Of a stretch of DNA of 64,000 bases, positions 23,415-33,290 are shown piece by piece. Under the pieces are notes generated by a model. That model did not search any database. It had not been told where the DNA came from and saw only the letters and a program-made list of their open reading frames with translations. Positions within the stretch are counted from its first letter, which is position 1. Each line of letters starts with the position of its first letter. Where the stretch lies: contig OX638369.1 in the NCBI GenBank assembly GCA_951812925.1, positions 51,145,061 through 51,209,060 on the forward strand, read 5' to 3'. The position numbers and the translations under genes are program-made. This DNA is from Calliopum simillimum (taxonomy: Eukaryota > Arthropoda > Insecta > Diptera > Lauxaniidae).

Positions 23415-23718
23415 ATGTTATTTCATTTATTTTAGCTACACATTCTGCAACTGGAAAAATTTTGTGAAAATATCAACAAAAAAGCCATTTTTATGTCTAC
23501 AAAATTCCAGCTAATACTCCTGGGAAATAATGACGTACAAAGCTCATTCGCACATTTCTCTCATTTCTCCCTGGTTGTTCTAGTGCTTCTTCCAAGTTCA
23601 CTTCGGCTGTTCGCTGTAGCATTTCCTCGAAGCCAGTCATTTCCACTCTTGGTAAAAAATCCTGCTAGTCTATAGCAATATTATGCAGAACACAACACGC
23701 CGCTATTACCCAAAGTAG

Positions 23719-24192
23719 GTTAATTTGAGTTTGTACAAGAACCATTATCGGCAATAGTTGTTAAACTTGCTATTTACCCAAAGTAGGTAAAAATAAGTTC
23801 TGCAAGAACGATTATTGGCAATAGTTGTTGAACTTGCTATTTACCCAAAGTAGGTAAGAATAAGTTCTACAAGAACCATTATCGGCAATAGTCGTTGAAC
23901 TTGCTCCCAAAGAAGGTACAAATAAGTTCTACAAGAACCATTATTGGCAATAGTTGTTGAACTTGCTATTTACCCAAAGTAGGTAAGAATAAGTTCTACA
24001 AGAACCATTATCGGCAATAGTTGTTGAACTTGCTATTTACCCAAAGTAGGTAAGAATAAGTTCTACAAGAACCATTATCGGCAATAGTTGTTGAACTTGC
24101 TATTTACCCAAAGTAGGTAAGAATAAGTTCTACAAGAACCATTATCGGCAATAGTTGTTGAACTTGCTATTTACCCAAAGTAGGTAAAAATA
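23719..24192. repeat. 67-bp tandem array, left segment (about 7 units)
   Basis: Unit on the plus strand: 'atttacccaaagtaggtaa', 'gaataagttctacaagaacc', 'attatcggcaatagttgttg', 'aacttgct'. The first unit is contiguous with the C-terminal transposase exon, with TTTGGGTAATAGC (minus strand) shared by unit and exon. One variant unit (near 23903) lacks 'atttac' and reads 'gctcccaaagaaggtacaaa'. It is separated from the right segment by the foldback at 24193. Confidence 0.92.
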
Positions 24193-25419
24193 CACTGGTC
24201 TACACGATTTTCGACTGGAGCAACCAAATAGTGTTCCTAAAGTTATTTGGTGCGCTGAATTCGAATCTGCAATCGGTTTTTCTCTATCAGGTCAGGTTTT
24301 TGAGATAACCGACCTTTTCGATTTTTGAGGTTATACCCAGTGTGCCAGACGGTTCATATCTTCGCTTTTTTACCCGTTACGAATCCGTTACTGATCCGTT
24401 TGCGGGAGGAATTCCAAAAAAAAAAACGATTCGCTTTTTTTTTGGGAATCTCTCCCGCCAACGGATCAGTAACGGATCCGTAACGGATAAAAAAGCGGAT
24501 ATTTGAACCGTCTGGCACACTGGGTAGCTCCATTTTTTCGAACATATTTTGAGAAACCCAATTTTCATCGAATATGTTTTTACACTATTATAGAGAAAAA
24601 TTCTTAAACTTTCAACAAATGTACCAATATCTAAGATCCGATTTAAATTGGCTGAGTTATAGCGACGAAAACTTCATTTTTATAGTAGTTTTTTTACACT
24701 TTTTGGTGTTTAAGCCAAATTAAATACGGTTTTTTTGCCAGTAGCTTATACAAATATATATTTTTTATATTTTAGTTCAATAGTATATTTAATTGCAAAT
24801 ATTTGAAGTTCAATTTTAGCAAAATCAGATAATTTTTTAAAAAGTAATTAAGGTTTTAGTTCAATAAGATTTTGATAGAAATACTGAATTTTTTCAACAA
24901 AATAATAATTTGTGTTTTCTATGAAAATCGAAATGGTCTTATTTCACTAAAACCTTAATAACTTTTTAAAAAATTATTCGATGTTGCTAAAATTGAACTT
25001 CAATTATTTGCAATTAAATACACTATTAAACTAAAATATAAAAAATATATATTTGTATAAGCTACTGGCAAAAAAACCGTGTTTAATTTGGCTTAAACAC
25101 CAAAAAGTGTAAAAAACTACTATAAAAATTAACTTTTCATTGCTATAACTCAGCCAATTTGAATCAGATCTTAGATATCGTTAAATTTGTTGGAAGTTTG
25201 AGAATTTTTCTCTATAATAGTGTAAGAACATATTCGATGAAAATAGGGTTTCTCAAAATATGTTCGAAAAAATGGAGCTATAACCTCAAAAATCGAAAAG
25301 GTCGATTATCTCAGAAACCTGACCTGATAGAGAAAAACCGATTGTAAATTCGAATTCAGCTCACCCAAATTATTTAAAAAACATCATCCTCTACTCCAGT
25401 CGAAATTTGTCGACCAGTG
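24193..25419. mobile_element. Foldback element inside the tandem array
   Basis: The ends are inverted: CACTGGTC followed by similar sequence through TTTCGACTGGAG. The arms (about 24193-24890 minus a nested MITE, and 24895-25419) are near-perfect reverse complements centred near 24890-24900. They include TATAACTCAGCCAATTT and TGTAAAAAAACTACTATAAA blocks. It interrupts the 67-bp array, and part of one repeat unit is missing at the junction, so a clean target duplication is not seen. Confidence 0.85.
24336..24524. mobile_element. 189-bp palindromic MITE with TA target
   Basis: It is bounded by TA (24334-24335, 24525-24526) and inverted ends CCCAGTGTGCCAGACGGTTC. The interior is almost fully palindromic around 'ggatcagtaacggatccg'. 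The opposite foldback arm (near 25272-25290, 'ggagctataacctc') shows the uninterrupted site. It is probably mobilised by a Tc1/mariner-type transposase. Confidence 0.9.
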
Positions 25420-26843
25420 TTATCGGCAATAGTCGTTGAACTTGCTCCCAAAGAAGGTACAAATAAGTTCTACAAGAACCATTATCAGCAATAGTTGTTG
25501 AACTTGCTATTTACCCAAAGTAGGTAAGAATAAGTTCTACAAGAACCATTATCGGCAACAGTTGTTGAACTTGCTATTTACCCAAAGTAGGTAAGAATAA
25601 GTTCTACAAGAACCATTATCGGCAATAGTTGTTCAACTTGCTATTTACTCAAAGTAGGTAAGAATAAGTTCTACAAGAACCATTATCGGCAATAGTTGTT
25701 GAACTTGCTATTTACCCAAAGTAGGTAAGAATAAGTTCTACAAGAACCATTATCGGCAACAGTTGTTGAACTTGCTATTTACCCAAAGTAGGTAAGAATA
25801 AGTTCTACAAGAACCATTATCGGCAACAGTTGTTGAACTTGCTATTTACCCAAAGTAGGTAAGAATAAGTTCTACAAGAACCATTATCGGCAATAGTTGT
25901 TGAACTTGCTATTTACCCAAAGTAGGTAAGAATAAGTTCTACAAGAACCATTATCGGCAACAGTTGTTGAACTTGCTATTTACCCAAAGTAGGTAAGAAT
26001 AAGTTCTACAAGAACCATTATCGGCAATAGTTGTTGAACTTGCTATTTACTCAAAGTAGGTAAGAATAAGTTCTACAAGAACCATTATCGGCAATAGTTG
26101 TTGAACTTGCTATTTACCCAAAGTAGGTAAGAATAAGTTCTACAAGAACCATTATCAGCAATAGTTGTTGTACTTGCTATTTACCCAAAGTAGGTAAGAA
26201 TAAGTTCTACAAGAACCATTATCGGCAACAGTTGTTGAACTTGCTATTTACTCAAAGTAGGTAAGAATAAGTTCTACAAGAACCATTATCGGCAATAGTT
26301 GTTGAACTTGCTATTTACCCAAAGTAGTTAAGAATAAGTTCTACAAGAACCATTATCAGCAATAGTTGTTGAACTTGCTATTTACCCAAAGTAGGTAAGA
26401 ATAAGTTCTACAAGAACCATTATCGGCAATAGTTGTTGAACTTGCTATTTACCCAAAGTAGGTAAGAATAAGTTCTACAAGAACCATTATCGGCAATAGT
26501 TGTTGAACTTGCTCCCAAAGAAGGTACAAATAAGTTCTACAAGAACCATCTACGGCAATAGTTGTTGAACTCGCTATTTACACAATGTAGGTAAATTTGA
26601 GGTTGTACAAAAACGATTATCGGCAATAGTTGTTGAACTTGCTATTTACCCAAAGTAGGTACAAATAAGTTCTACAAGAACCATTATCGGCGATAGTTGT
26701 CGAACTCGCTATTTACACAAAGTAGGTAAATTTGAGGTTGTACAAGAACCATTATCGGCAATAGTTGTTGAATTTGCTATTTACCCAAAATAGGTAAATT
26801 TGAGGTTGTACAGGAACCATTATGCAATAGTTGTTGAACTTAC
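25420..26843. repeat. 67-bp tandem array, right segment (about 21 units)
   Basis: Same unit as at 23719, highly homogeneous in the middle and diverging toward 26560-26843. The last copies, next to transposase exon 2, read 'aggttgtacaagaacc' instead of 'aagttctacaagaacc', like the copy nearest the other exon. Truncated variants recur near 25446 and 26511. On the minus strand the outermost copy begins GTAAGTTCAACAACTATTGC directly after the LET codons. Confidence 0.92.
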
Positions 26844-28048
26844 CGTTTCCAATTTACGTCGTATGCCATAGGCCAGCACAGGGAAACAAACGACGCTTCA
26901 ATACCCCATACAAACGTTCGAGTACATTCCGAGGGCGAATTTGGCATTCGTTATAGAGACGTTCCACTTCGCCGCTTGCTTCGAGAAAAGGTGTTGCCAA
27001 ATATTCCGTATTTCGCAATCGCCTACCAAAATAAAATCACCGAAATCTCCATTTTCGAAGCGATGCTATTAAAAATAGTTTGGTCGTATGTGGATCCTGG
27101 CCAACGACATACCAAACTAATAATATTCAAATTTGCTGAAGACACTGTCTGCACATTGATGGAAAACCAGCCTTTTCGATTGCTAAACACTTCAGGCTCA
27201 TGACCGCCTTTCGATTGAATCCGAATATGCATGCAATCAATAGAGCCGATGGTCCGGGGGAATTTTGCAATATCAAAGAACTCTTTGGCAGCAACAAGTA
27301 AATCATCCTGTGTGGAGGGCATTTGTATCATTTCAACAGATTTCATTGCAAGTGCCAAAGAAACTCGTTTTATTATCAGACTAACGGACGCAACACAAAC
27401 TCCCGCGAAATCAGCAATTGCCACCTCCATGGAACCGAGTGCGTAAAATCGTAAAGCAATCAGCAACTGTGTAAGTGGTGTTATGTGGCGCGATCTGCTG
27501 AAACAATAAAAACAATTAATAAATATGCAATGGAACAGGTGCAGTGTTCCGCTTACCGCTGTTCACCACGAAATTTCAAAGAATCTTCAATGAATATTAA
27601 TACGGTGGCGACTGTTCTTTTCCCCAAGCGAAAGCGGTATACGAAGTCGACGTCATCCCATTTTTCCATATTAATTCTGGGCAGCATTTTATATTGGCGG
27701 CGTTCACTGGTCAAATTCTCACCCTCTATGTCATCAAAGCGATCGAAACGATTTTGTTAATCCTGTAAATAGTCCAAATGTTCCATAATTGCACAAAAAA
27801 AACTTTGAGAATGACGTGAAGAAACGAAATTCACATTAAAATTTCCGAAATCTGCATGCTAAGGCTGCTAGCAACCCAACTTTGGCTTGCTCACTCAGAA
27901 TACATTCTCACCGAGAATGAATCTTGCGAGAATTGACATTCTCACCGTTAGCAAGGATTGAAGAAAAACGAAATTTTGTTAGCAGCTATTCTAAATCGAA
28001 GCGAGAATGCATTATCGAATTAGCATGGAGTGAAGAAAACGGCCCTAA

Positions 28049-29170
28049 ATATCTAGACAAAATTCTAACTTATACATAACAAATAAAGCCTTAAGGGTAT
28101 GCTTGCCTAAGCATTATTATGCCAATGTTCACATATACTTCATTAGCATGGAAGCCAAACTTAGACCAAGTAAGGACTCAGAGGGAACTAAACAGTGGCA
28201 CCAAGGACGTGCCCGACAGTAGCTCTAGGAATGCTAACGGGACTCACTCCTCTTGACTGTAAGGTTAAGAAAGAAGCAGCCTGGCGGCCTTTAGGCAACC
28301 TTATTTATACCAACTTAAAGAAGGCAATCTAACAGGTCACGTCAAAATCCTGGATGTATTCTGGGATACACCATATCTTGCAGTCCTTGATGAGATGGGT
28401 GAAAAGTTTGTTTTCTCTGAAAAATTCTAAGTGGTCACCAATGACCGCGCCAAGTGAAGGAGGAATGATATTAACGTAAAACAGGGCTCTCAGCTATGGT
28501 TCACTGATGGATCCAAAATGGAAGATGGCAGCGCAAGAGCTGCATTCTAAAAAACAGTTTTAATGGAATAAACTGCTTCTATTTTATAGGCGGACGTATA
28601 CACTTTAAAGAGAATGTTTACGTAATGGCAGCTCTGGCACCGTCGTAAGTATGCATTTATTGGGACGGTCAAGCTACTCTGAAATCATTATTAGATTTTT
28701 CAGTACACTCAAAAGTAGATTGTTTTCAACTGTTACAAGACTTATCCTAGAGAAATGATGTGACTGTGATCTGGATACCACGGCACGAGGGACATGAAGG
28801 CATTGAAGAAGTTGATTGCTTGACCAAGGGATACGTACTCAATTTTTTTCTTAGGCCCAGAATACTTCTGCGAACTGAACAACATCTTTACAGATGACTT
28901 TATTCGGGAATTGGAAGAAGCCTAGGAGGACATGCGGTATACGAAAAGGTTAATCAATCCGAAACAAGTTAAAATAAAAGTAATTTTGAACCTCAGCAGA
29001 AAAGATATTAAAACATACAGTGAAATAATACTTGGATGCGAAAAATTCGAAGAGCAAGACTTTACGATTCGTGAAGAGACACCAAAACACAGTAAAAAGA
29101 ATTGAGAAAGTTAAGGCAGATACTATGACAACTGATTGCATTGCAGGTATTAATTCGCTTCAGAGCTTTG
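28049..29170 (+). pseudogene. LINE remnant, 3' part with RNase H
   Basis: It continues the frame broken at 22137 (KYLDKIL). Recognisable pieces are FTYTSLAWKPNLDQVRTQREL, RTCPTVALGMLTGLTPLD, then an RNase H domain with LWFTDGSKMEDGSA (first Asp), YWDGQATLKSLL and VTVIWIPRHEGHEGIEEVDCL. Stops and frameshifts are frequent. A polyprotein with RT followed by RNase H points to an RNase H-bearing branch of the jockey/I group. A 3' poly(A) tail is not clear, so the end is approximate. Confidence 0.75.
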
Positions 29171-29872
29171 AAGCGTAGCATAGCATTGATTCTGCCGCAC
29201 CCCTTAGGATTCAAGCGAAGCGTGTTCCCGCGGTTGTTGGAACATTTCACAGAATTTTTCATTGAAATTCTTCATAATTGCTAAATTCACACAAAGCCAT
29301 TTTTAATAAATTAAAAATGTATAGCGTGTGGTCTGCAAAGTTTTGCGTATTTCAATTACATTTTCCATTTTCCTCAAATCAGAAACAAACACATTTCCTC
29401 AGTTAGATACTTTCAATAAAACACACCAACAGGCAGACGGTTAACAAACAAAACATCAAAGCAAAAATAAAATTCGTTTATCTTCTGCTTCTCCTTTCAA
29501 GAAATAACAAATAAGGAAAATCATATAATGCAGCAACAAATTATAGAAGAAACGAAGAAAAAACACACCCAAAAAATGCAGTAAAAAGAAAGTTCGTAGA
29601 TACTGTCTTCTTAAGAAAGACGCACAAAAGCGTCGAAGTAAATAAATTAAATTTTCAACGTTTTTTCGCCGTTGCGCATATAAAACAGCTGTGTTCTGTA
29701 TAATCCATTCATCCATCGTTCATCTTCTACTATTCATCCATTTGCTGTGTTTATGCCATCTTCTCTCAACGACCTCAACATGAAAAGGTCCTTTGTACTT
29801 TGCGAAAAATTTCAATCGAATTTTAACTCATACTTTTGTGTAGATACGAGTAATCACTGTAACTGATACAGA
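29171..29872. other. Intergenic, no feature recognised
   Basis: AT-rich. No credible gene, terminal repeats or tandem arrays seen. Confidence 0.35.
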
Positions 29873-30127
29873 TCAATGCTTTATTGAAATCTTTACCACT
29901 ATCGATTGTCGAAGTTCAGCCAATCTCTTGCGATTTTTCATTTTATTTGATTGAACCCATTTTGCATCATTTTGAAGTACATGCAGTATATCTATTTGGA
30001 AATTATTTAAATGCATGAAGTCTGCACTTGTTATGACTTGGATCCAAGTGCTGATTTCATTGCACTTTTTCGCATAATAAGATCCAAAAGTATTAAATCC
30101 AGCAATACGATGAGAGCATTCCAGCAC
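29873..30127 (-). CDS. Orphan coding-like ORF, unknown
   Basis: An 84-codon open frame on the minus strand that begins without a clear ATG (a GTG after an in-frame stop) and ends at the TGA at 29873-29875. It reads FNTFGSYYAKKCNEISTW, VITSADFMHLNNFQIDILHV, then a lysine/arginine-rich NKMKNRKRLAELRQS segment. Hydrophobic and charged residues are patterned like a helical protein, and it avoids the Phe/Lys/Asn homopolymers of chance ORFs nearby. It could be an exon of a host gene or a fragment of a retroelement gag. I do not recognise it. Confidence 0.35.
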   Translation of the reverse strand: MLECSHRIAGFNTFGSYYAKKCNEISTWIQVITSADFMHLNNFQIDILHVLQNDAKWVQSNKMKNRKRLAELRQSIVVKISIKH

Positions 30128-30494
30128 TTACTTCAGATTTATTGCCTTTGTCTTGTTCCAAACAACTATTTTCAACTTGATTCTATGTCTCTGCAGTCCG
30201 TCCTGCTCTGATGTTTCTATCTTAATGCTTATCGCCAGACTTAAGTGGGCGATAGCCGAGTTACTGTGCGCTAAATCTTTTTACAAAAATTTCTCCCGTT
30301 TTACTTGGACGAAAATAATTTCAATCTTCCCAACAACAGATTTGAAGTCGGAGTTGGTCCTATTATTCTTATTTGTCTCTTATTCATTAAAGCAAAAAGA
30401 GATGGTCTAGGATCAGCTTAATATCAGAGCTCAGAGTACAGTTGTTCAACCTCTTCTTGAAGCCAAACAGAAGGAGCTCGAAATTTGATGAAAA

Positions 30495-30589
30495 TTAGCC
30501 TTGGTCTTGATAGTTTTTTGAAATCAAGACGCTGATATAATTTCAAAACCAAGACAAAGACTGCTATGGTCTTGGTTTGCCCATCACTA
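30495..30589. mobile_element. TCTTGG-rich element, copy C (truncated)
   Basis: It holds several TCTTGG/CCAAGA hexamers and ends in TTTGCCCATCACTA, which is the reverse complement of the TAGTGATGGGCAAA-type terminus of this family. The left end is missing. Confidence 0.55.
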
Positions 30590-31450
30590 TTTTTCATTGA
30601 CCGGATAAGATAGATTACACATGCGAAAGCTATCTAGTTTTTTTCTGTCGGTTTTTTTTTTTTTATTTATTTGTGTTTTGAGCGAGATACACGTAATAAA
30701 TGGAAGGCACTTCCGTTTTTTCATTTTTTTTTTTCAGTACAAATTATTAATTTCTTCAATAAATTGGGATTTAAAAAAAGTCGGCCAGACCAATTTAAAA
30801 AATTTCTTTAGATTTGAAATCACCACTATTTTCTGCAACAAAGACGAATCAAAAATTTCTTCTACATATCACTGAAAATATTTAACGCACATGAATGAGA
30901 TTTAAAAAATGTGTAAAGAGCGCCGGAATAAATAATGTTCACTGGGAAAATGAGCGATGCCACGCCCCTAAAAAAAAATTCATCACAATTTTCTTCATTG
31001 TTTGATTTTTTTTTTTTTAAATTTGACGGTGAAAAAATGTTCATATATTTCCGCGCGTATGTGTTTTGTAGTTCCGAGAAATTTGGAAAACATGGAAATA
31101 TTATTTTTGTTGCAGATGAGCCAAAATTCTAAGCAGACTGCTTGGTTCGTGATTTTAAAATGCTGACACCCTTTCTTTTAACCTTTTTACTGATATCAGA
31201 TGAGTTTGCTTGTGGTACCCCTCAACTGCTTAATGCATCCCAAGTTTCTTCAGTTTTTCATTGGTTCAGGTGAGATGAAATTTGTGCCCAGGTTTCTGAC
31301 GTTTTTCTTCCAAAGCTTGAAAATGGATATGTAGACTTTCATTTGCTGTTTCTTAGTTTGCACTGCAAACATATCTCTTTTATTTAAATAAATGGTTTTT
31401 AATTCGACTTCAGTAACCGGTGCCCGTCTGGCTCTGTTCCCACATATATA
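30590..31450. other. Intergenic with a decayed MITE fragment
   Basis: Near 31060-31170 the order 'gttttgtagttccgagaaatt', 'gagccaaaatt' and 'atgctgacaccctt' matches the right half of the hAT-type MITE at 3009-3388. A 'gatgccacgccc' block lies at about 30955. No gene. Confidence 0.4.
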
Positions 31451-31895
31451 TGGGTAATTCTATTCTAACGCGTCAAATCATGTAATCGTCCACTAAAACA
31501 CCAATATGAGGTTCTAAAATTATAGCAAAATTTTTTTTATATACATTTAAATAGCCTTTATAAGATCCACCACTTAGTATATCGCTTATTTTACATAGCT
31601 CTCGTGGAAAACCAAAAATATGAGTAAAAAAGTAACTCCCCTGGCTGTAATCATATACGTTAAGTTAGTAAAATTGTTTATGATTACAGCCAGGGGAGTT
31701 ACTTTTTTATTCATATTTTTGGTTTTCCACGAGAGCTATGTAAAATAAGCGATATACTAAGTGGTGGATCTTATAAAGGCTATTTAAATGTATATATACA
31801 TATATATAAAAAAAATTTTGCTATAATTTTAGAACCTCATATTGGTGTTCTAGTGGACGATTACATGATTTGACGCGTTAGAATAGAATTACCCA
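31451..31895. mobile_element. Near-perfect 445-bp foldback MITE
   Basis: The arms (31451-31662 and 31684-31895) are almost identical in reverse complement, from TGGGTAATTCTATTCTAACG at the outside to GATTACAGCCAGGGGAGTTA near the loop. The flanks are TATA on both sides, compatible with a TA or TATA target. The high arm identity suggests a recent insertion or ongoing arm conversion. Non-coding. Confidence 0.85.
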
Positions 31896-32688
31896 TATAT
31901 TGGGTGTACAACTTAAAAACCGCGAAATTTGATGCTTTATTGTGGAAAAATGTTACAATATTGTACATTCATATATAGGTAATGTCAATTAACAAAGGTT
32001 GGCCTGAGGACCGTCGCTGTGGTCTTCTCTGAGTGAAGGGCACATGGCTTAGAGCTAGAGAGCTGATGTCTTTTAATGCTTTAGCTGGTCATCTGTAGCA
32101 GTTAGAAGTTTCCCATTTAGCTTTTGATTGAGTGATTTCGTCTGAACTTCTTGCCAGACATACTACGTGCTAGTGCAAGTCATGCGAAAGTCTCTCACTC
32201 CTACTGTTTGTTGAATTTTGGATGCCAATTGTTTTTGTAAAGAGAATTGTAAATCCGTGTAGTGCCTCAAGTCTCTTATACGCCCTTCATTTTTTCCAGT
32301 TCTCCTTTTTTCTATAAATTTTTGGGCTGTTTCAGAGGTTCTTATTCTGTGACATTTTCTCACTTTTTGCTGGAAAATAAGTTTGTCCTTAACTTTAAAT
32401 AGTACACATTTTCTATTTGCTGCTTATGACTGAACCACATAGAATCCACAAGTAGATGTTCCTGTTAGGAACTGTCCATAAACCTCATGACTCAAAAATG
32501 TATCCGCTCCTTTCCTTTGTGACGGTCGCGTGGAGTAAAAATACAGAAAGCGTGACGCTTGCCCAGACAACCCCCAACCTCGGAACGCCACGAGGTTGTC
32601 GTTTTATCTGTCTCGTGTGACAAAAGGTGCAGTGCTTTATCGGACTAGGAATGATACTGGTGTAATATCGTTTTAAATTAGCATTGAA
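31896..32688. other. Intergenic, nothing firm
   Basis: No supported gene or transposon ends. A 66-codon minus-strand ORF at 32163-32363 has basic composition but no family resemblance. Confidence 0.3.
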
Positions 32689-33290
32689 GTGTCCAGTAAA
32701 TAGTATCAGAAAACAAAATTCAAATGACTGCCCCAGTTTGAAAGCTCACATTGGAAGAATTTTAAGGCAAAAATAAATTTTTTTTCGGCCTCCAAATTCG
32801 ATGCGGTTTTGTTTTTTTCTTATATCTTCGCCATTTGACGCCCGATCAACAAGAATAGTATATCGTTGTAAATGTCTCAATATGGATTACATTTTATTCA
32901 TAGAAATCATTTATCTCAGATTCTCAGATTTTTATTTCAACTAGTTGTACTCATTATCTCAGTTTCTACCACACTAAGGTGCCAAGAACACCTTATTAAA
33001 TTAAAACCCACAAAAGATCATAAAATTCATCTCTACGAAGTTTCCTCTGAGATAAATGACTTCTATGAATGAAATGTAGTCTATGTTGAGACACTTACAA
33101 CGATATACTATACTTGTTGATCGAACGTCAAATGGCGAAGATATAAGAAAAACCAAAACCGCATCGAATTTAGAGGCCCAAAAAAAAATGTTTTTTTTTT
33201 CCTTAAAATTCTTTCAATATTAGCTTTCAAACTGGGGGTAGTCATTCAAACTTTTTTTTTTGTATGGGGGTCGATACTATCTACAGTCCG
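32689..33290. repeat. Foldback element, about 600 bp
   Basis: The arms pair from GTCCAGTAAATAGTATC (left) with GATACTATCTACAGTCC (right), through CATTTGACG/CGTCAAATG to ATAGAAATCATTTATCTCAG / CTGAGATAAATGACTTCTAT. The unpaired centre is at 32910-33040. No transposase. Confidence 0.75.

Larger units (their letters stand above)
23497..27786 (-). pseudogene. Harbinger (HARBI1-like) transposase split by a tandem array
   Basis: This is a DDE nuclease read on the minus strand. Exon 1 (27786-27557) starts MEHLDYLQD, has a premature TAA at codon 9, then RFDRFDDIEGE.. and ..DSLKFRGEQR. A 59-bp intron (27556-27498, GTAAGC..TTTCAG) joins it in frame to exon 2 (27497-26844). Exon 2 contains ITPLTQLLIALRFYALGS, FPRTIGSIDCMHIRI (first catalytic Asp) and WPGSTYDQTIF (second Asp), then LEASGEVERLYNECQIRPRN and GIRRKLET, with frameshifts near 27000 and 26905. 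At 26844/26843 coding stops at a consensus donor, GTAAGT. The C-terminal part resumes at about 23718 with LLWVIAACCVLHNIAID, has one stop, and ends at 23497-23499. The array separates the two. The blocks are in canonical HARBI1 order. Confidence 0.85.
22138..28045 (-). mobile_element. PIF/Harbinger element, 5.9 kb
   Basis: It is bounded by the 3-bp target TAA (22135-22137 and 28046-28048) and inverted repeats GGGCCGTTTTCTTCACTCC... in both orientations. It carries two convergent genes, as usual for this superfamily: a SANT/Myb-like protein on the plus strand near the left end, and a HARBI1-like nuclease on the minus strand. The nuclease gene is split by a 67-bp tandem array. About 25 bp of each end match (through CATGCTAA). 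Both genes have disabling lesions, so it is non-autonomous. The host is a LINE whose frame is restored if the element and one TAA are removed. Confidence 0.92.

Noticed and set aside
23719..26843. CRISPR-like array
   Set aside because: The 67-bp units are contiguous with no unique spacers, the genome is eukaryotic, and the array is contiguous with transposase sequence at both edges.
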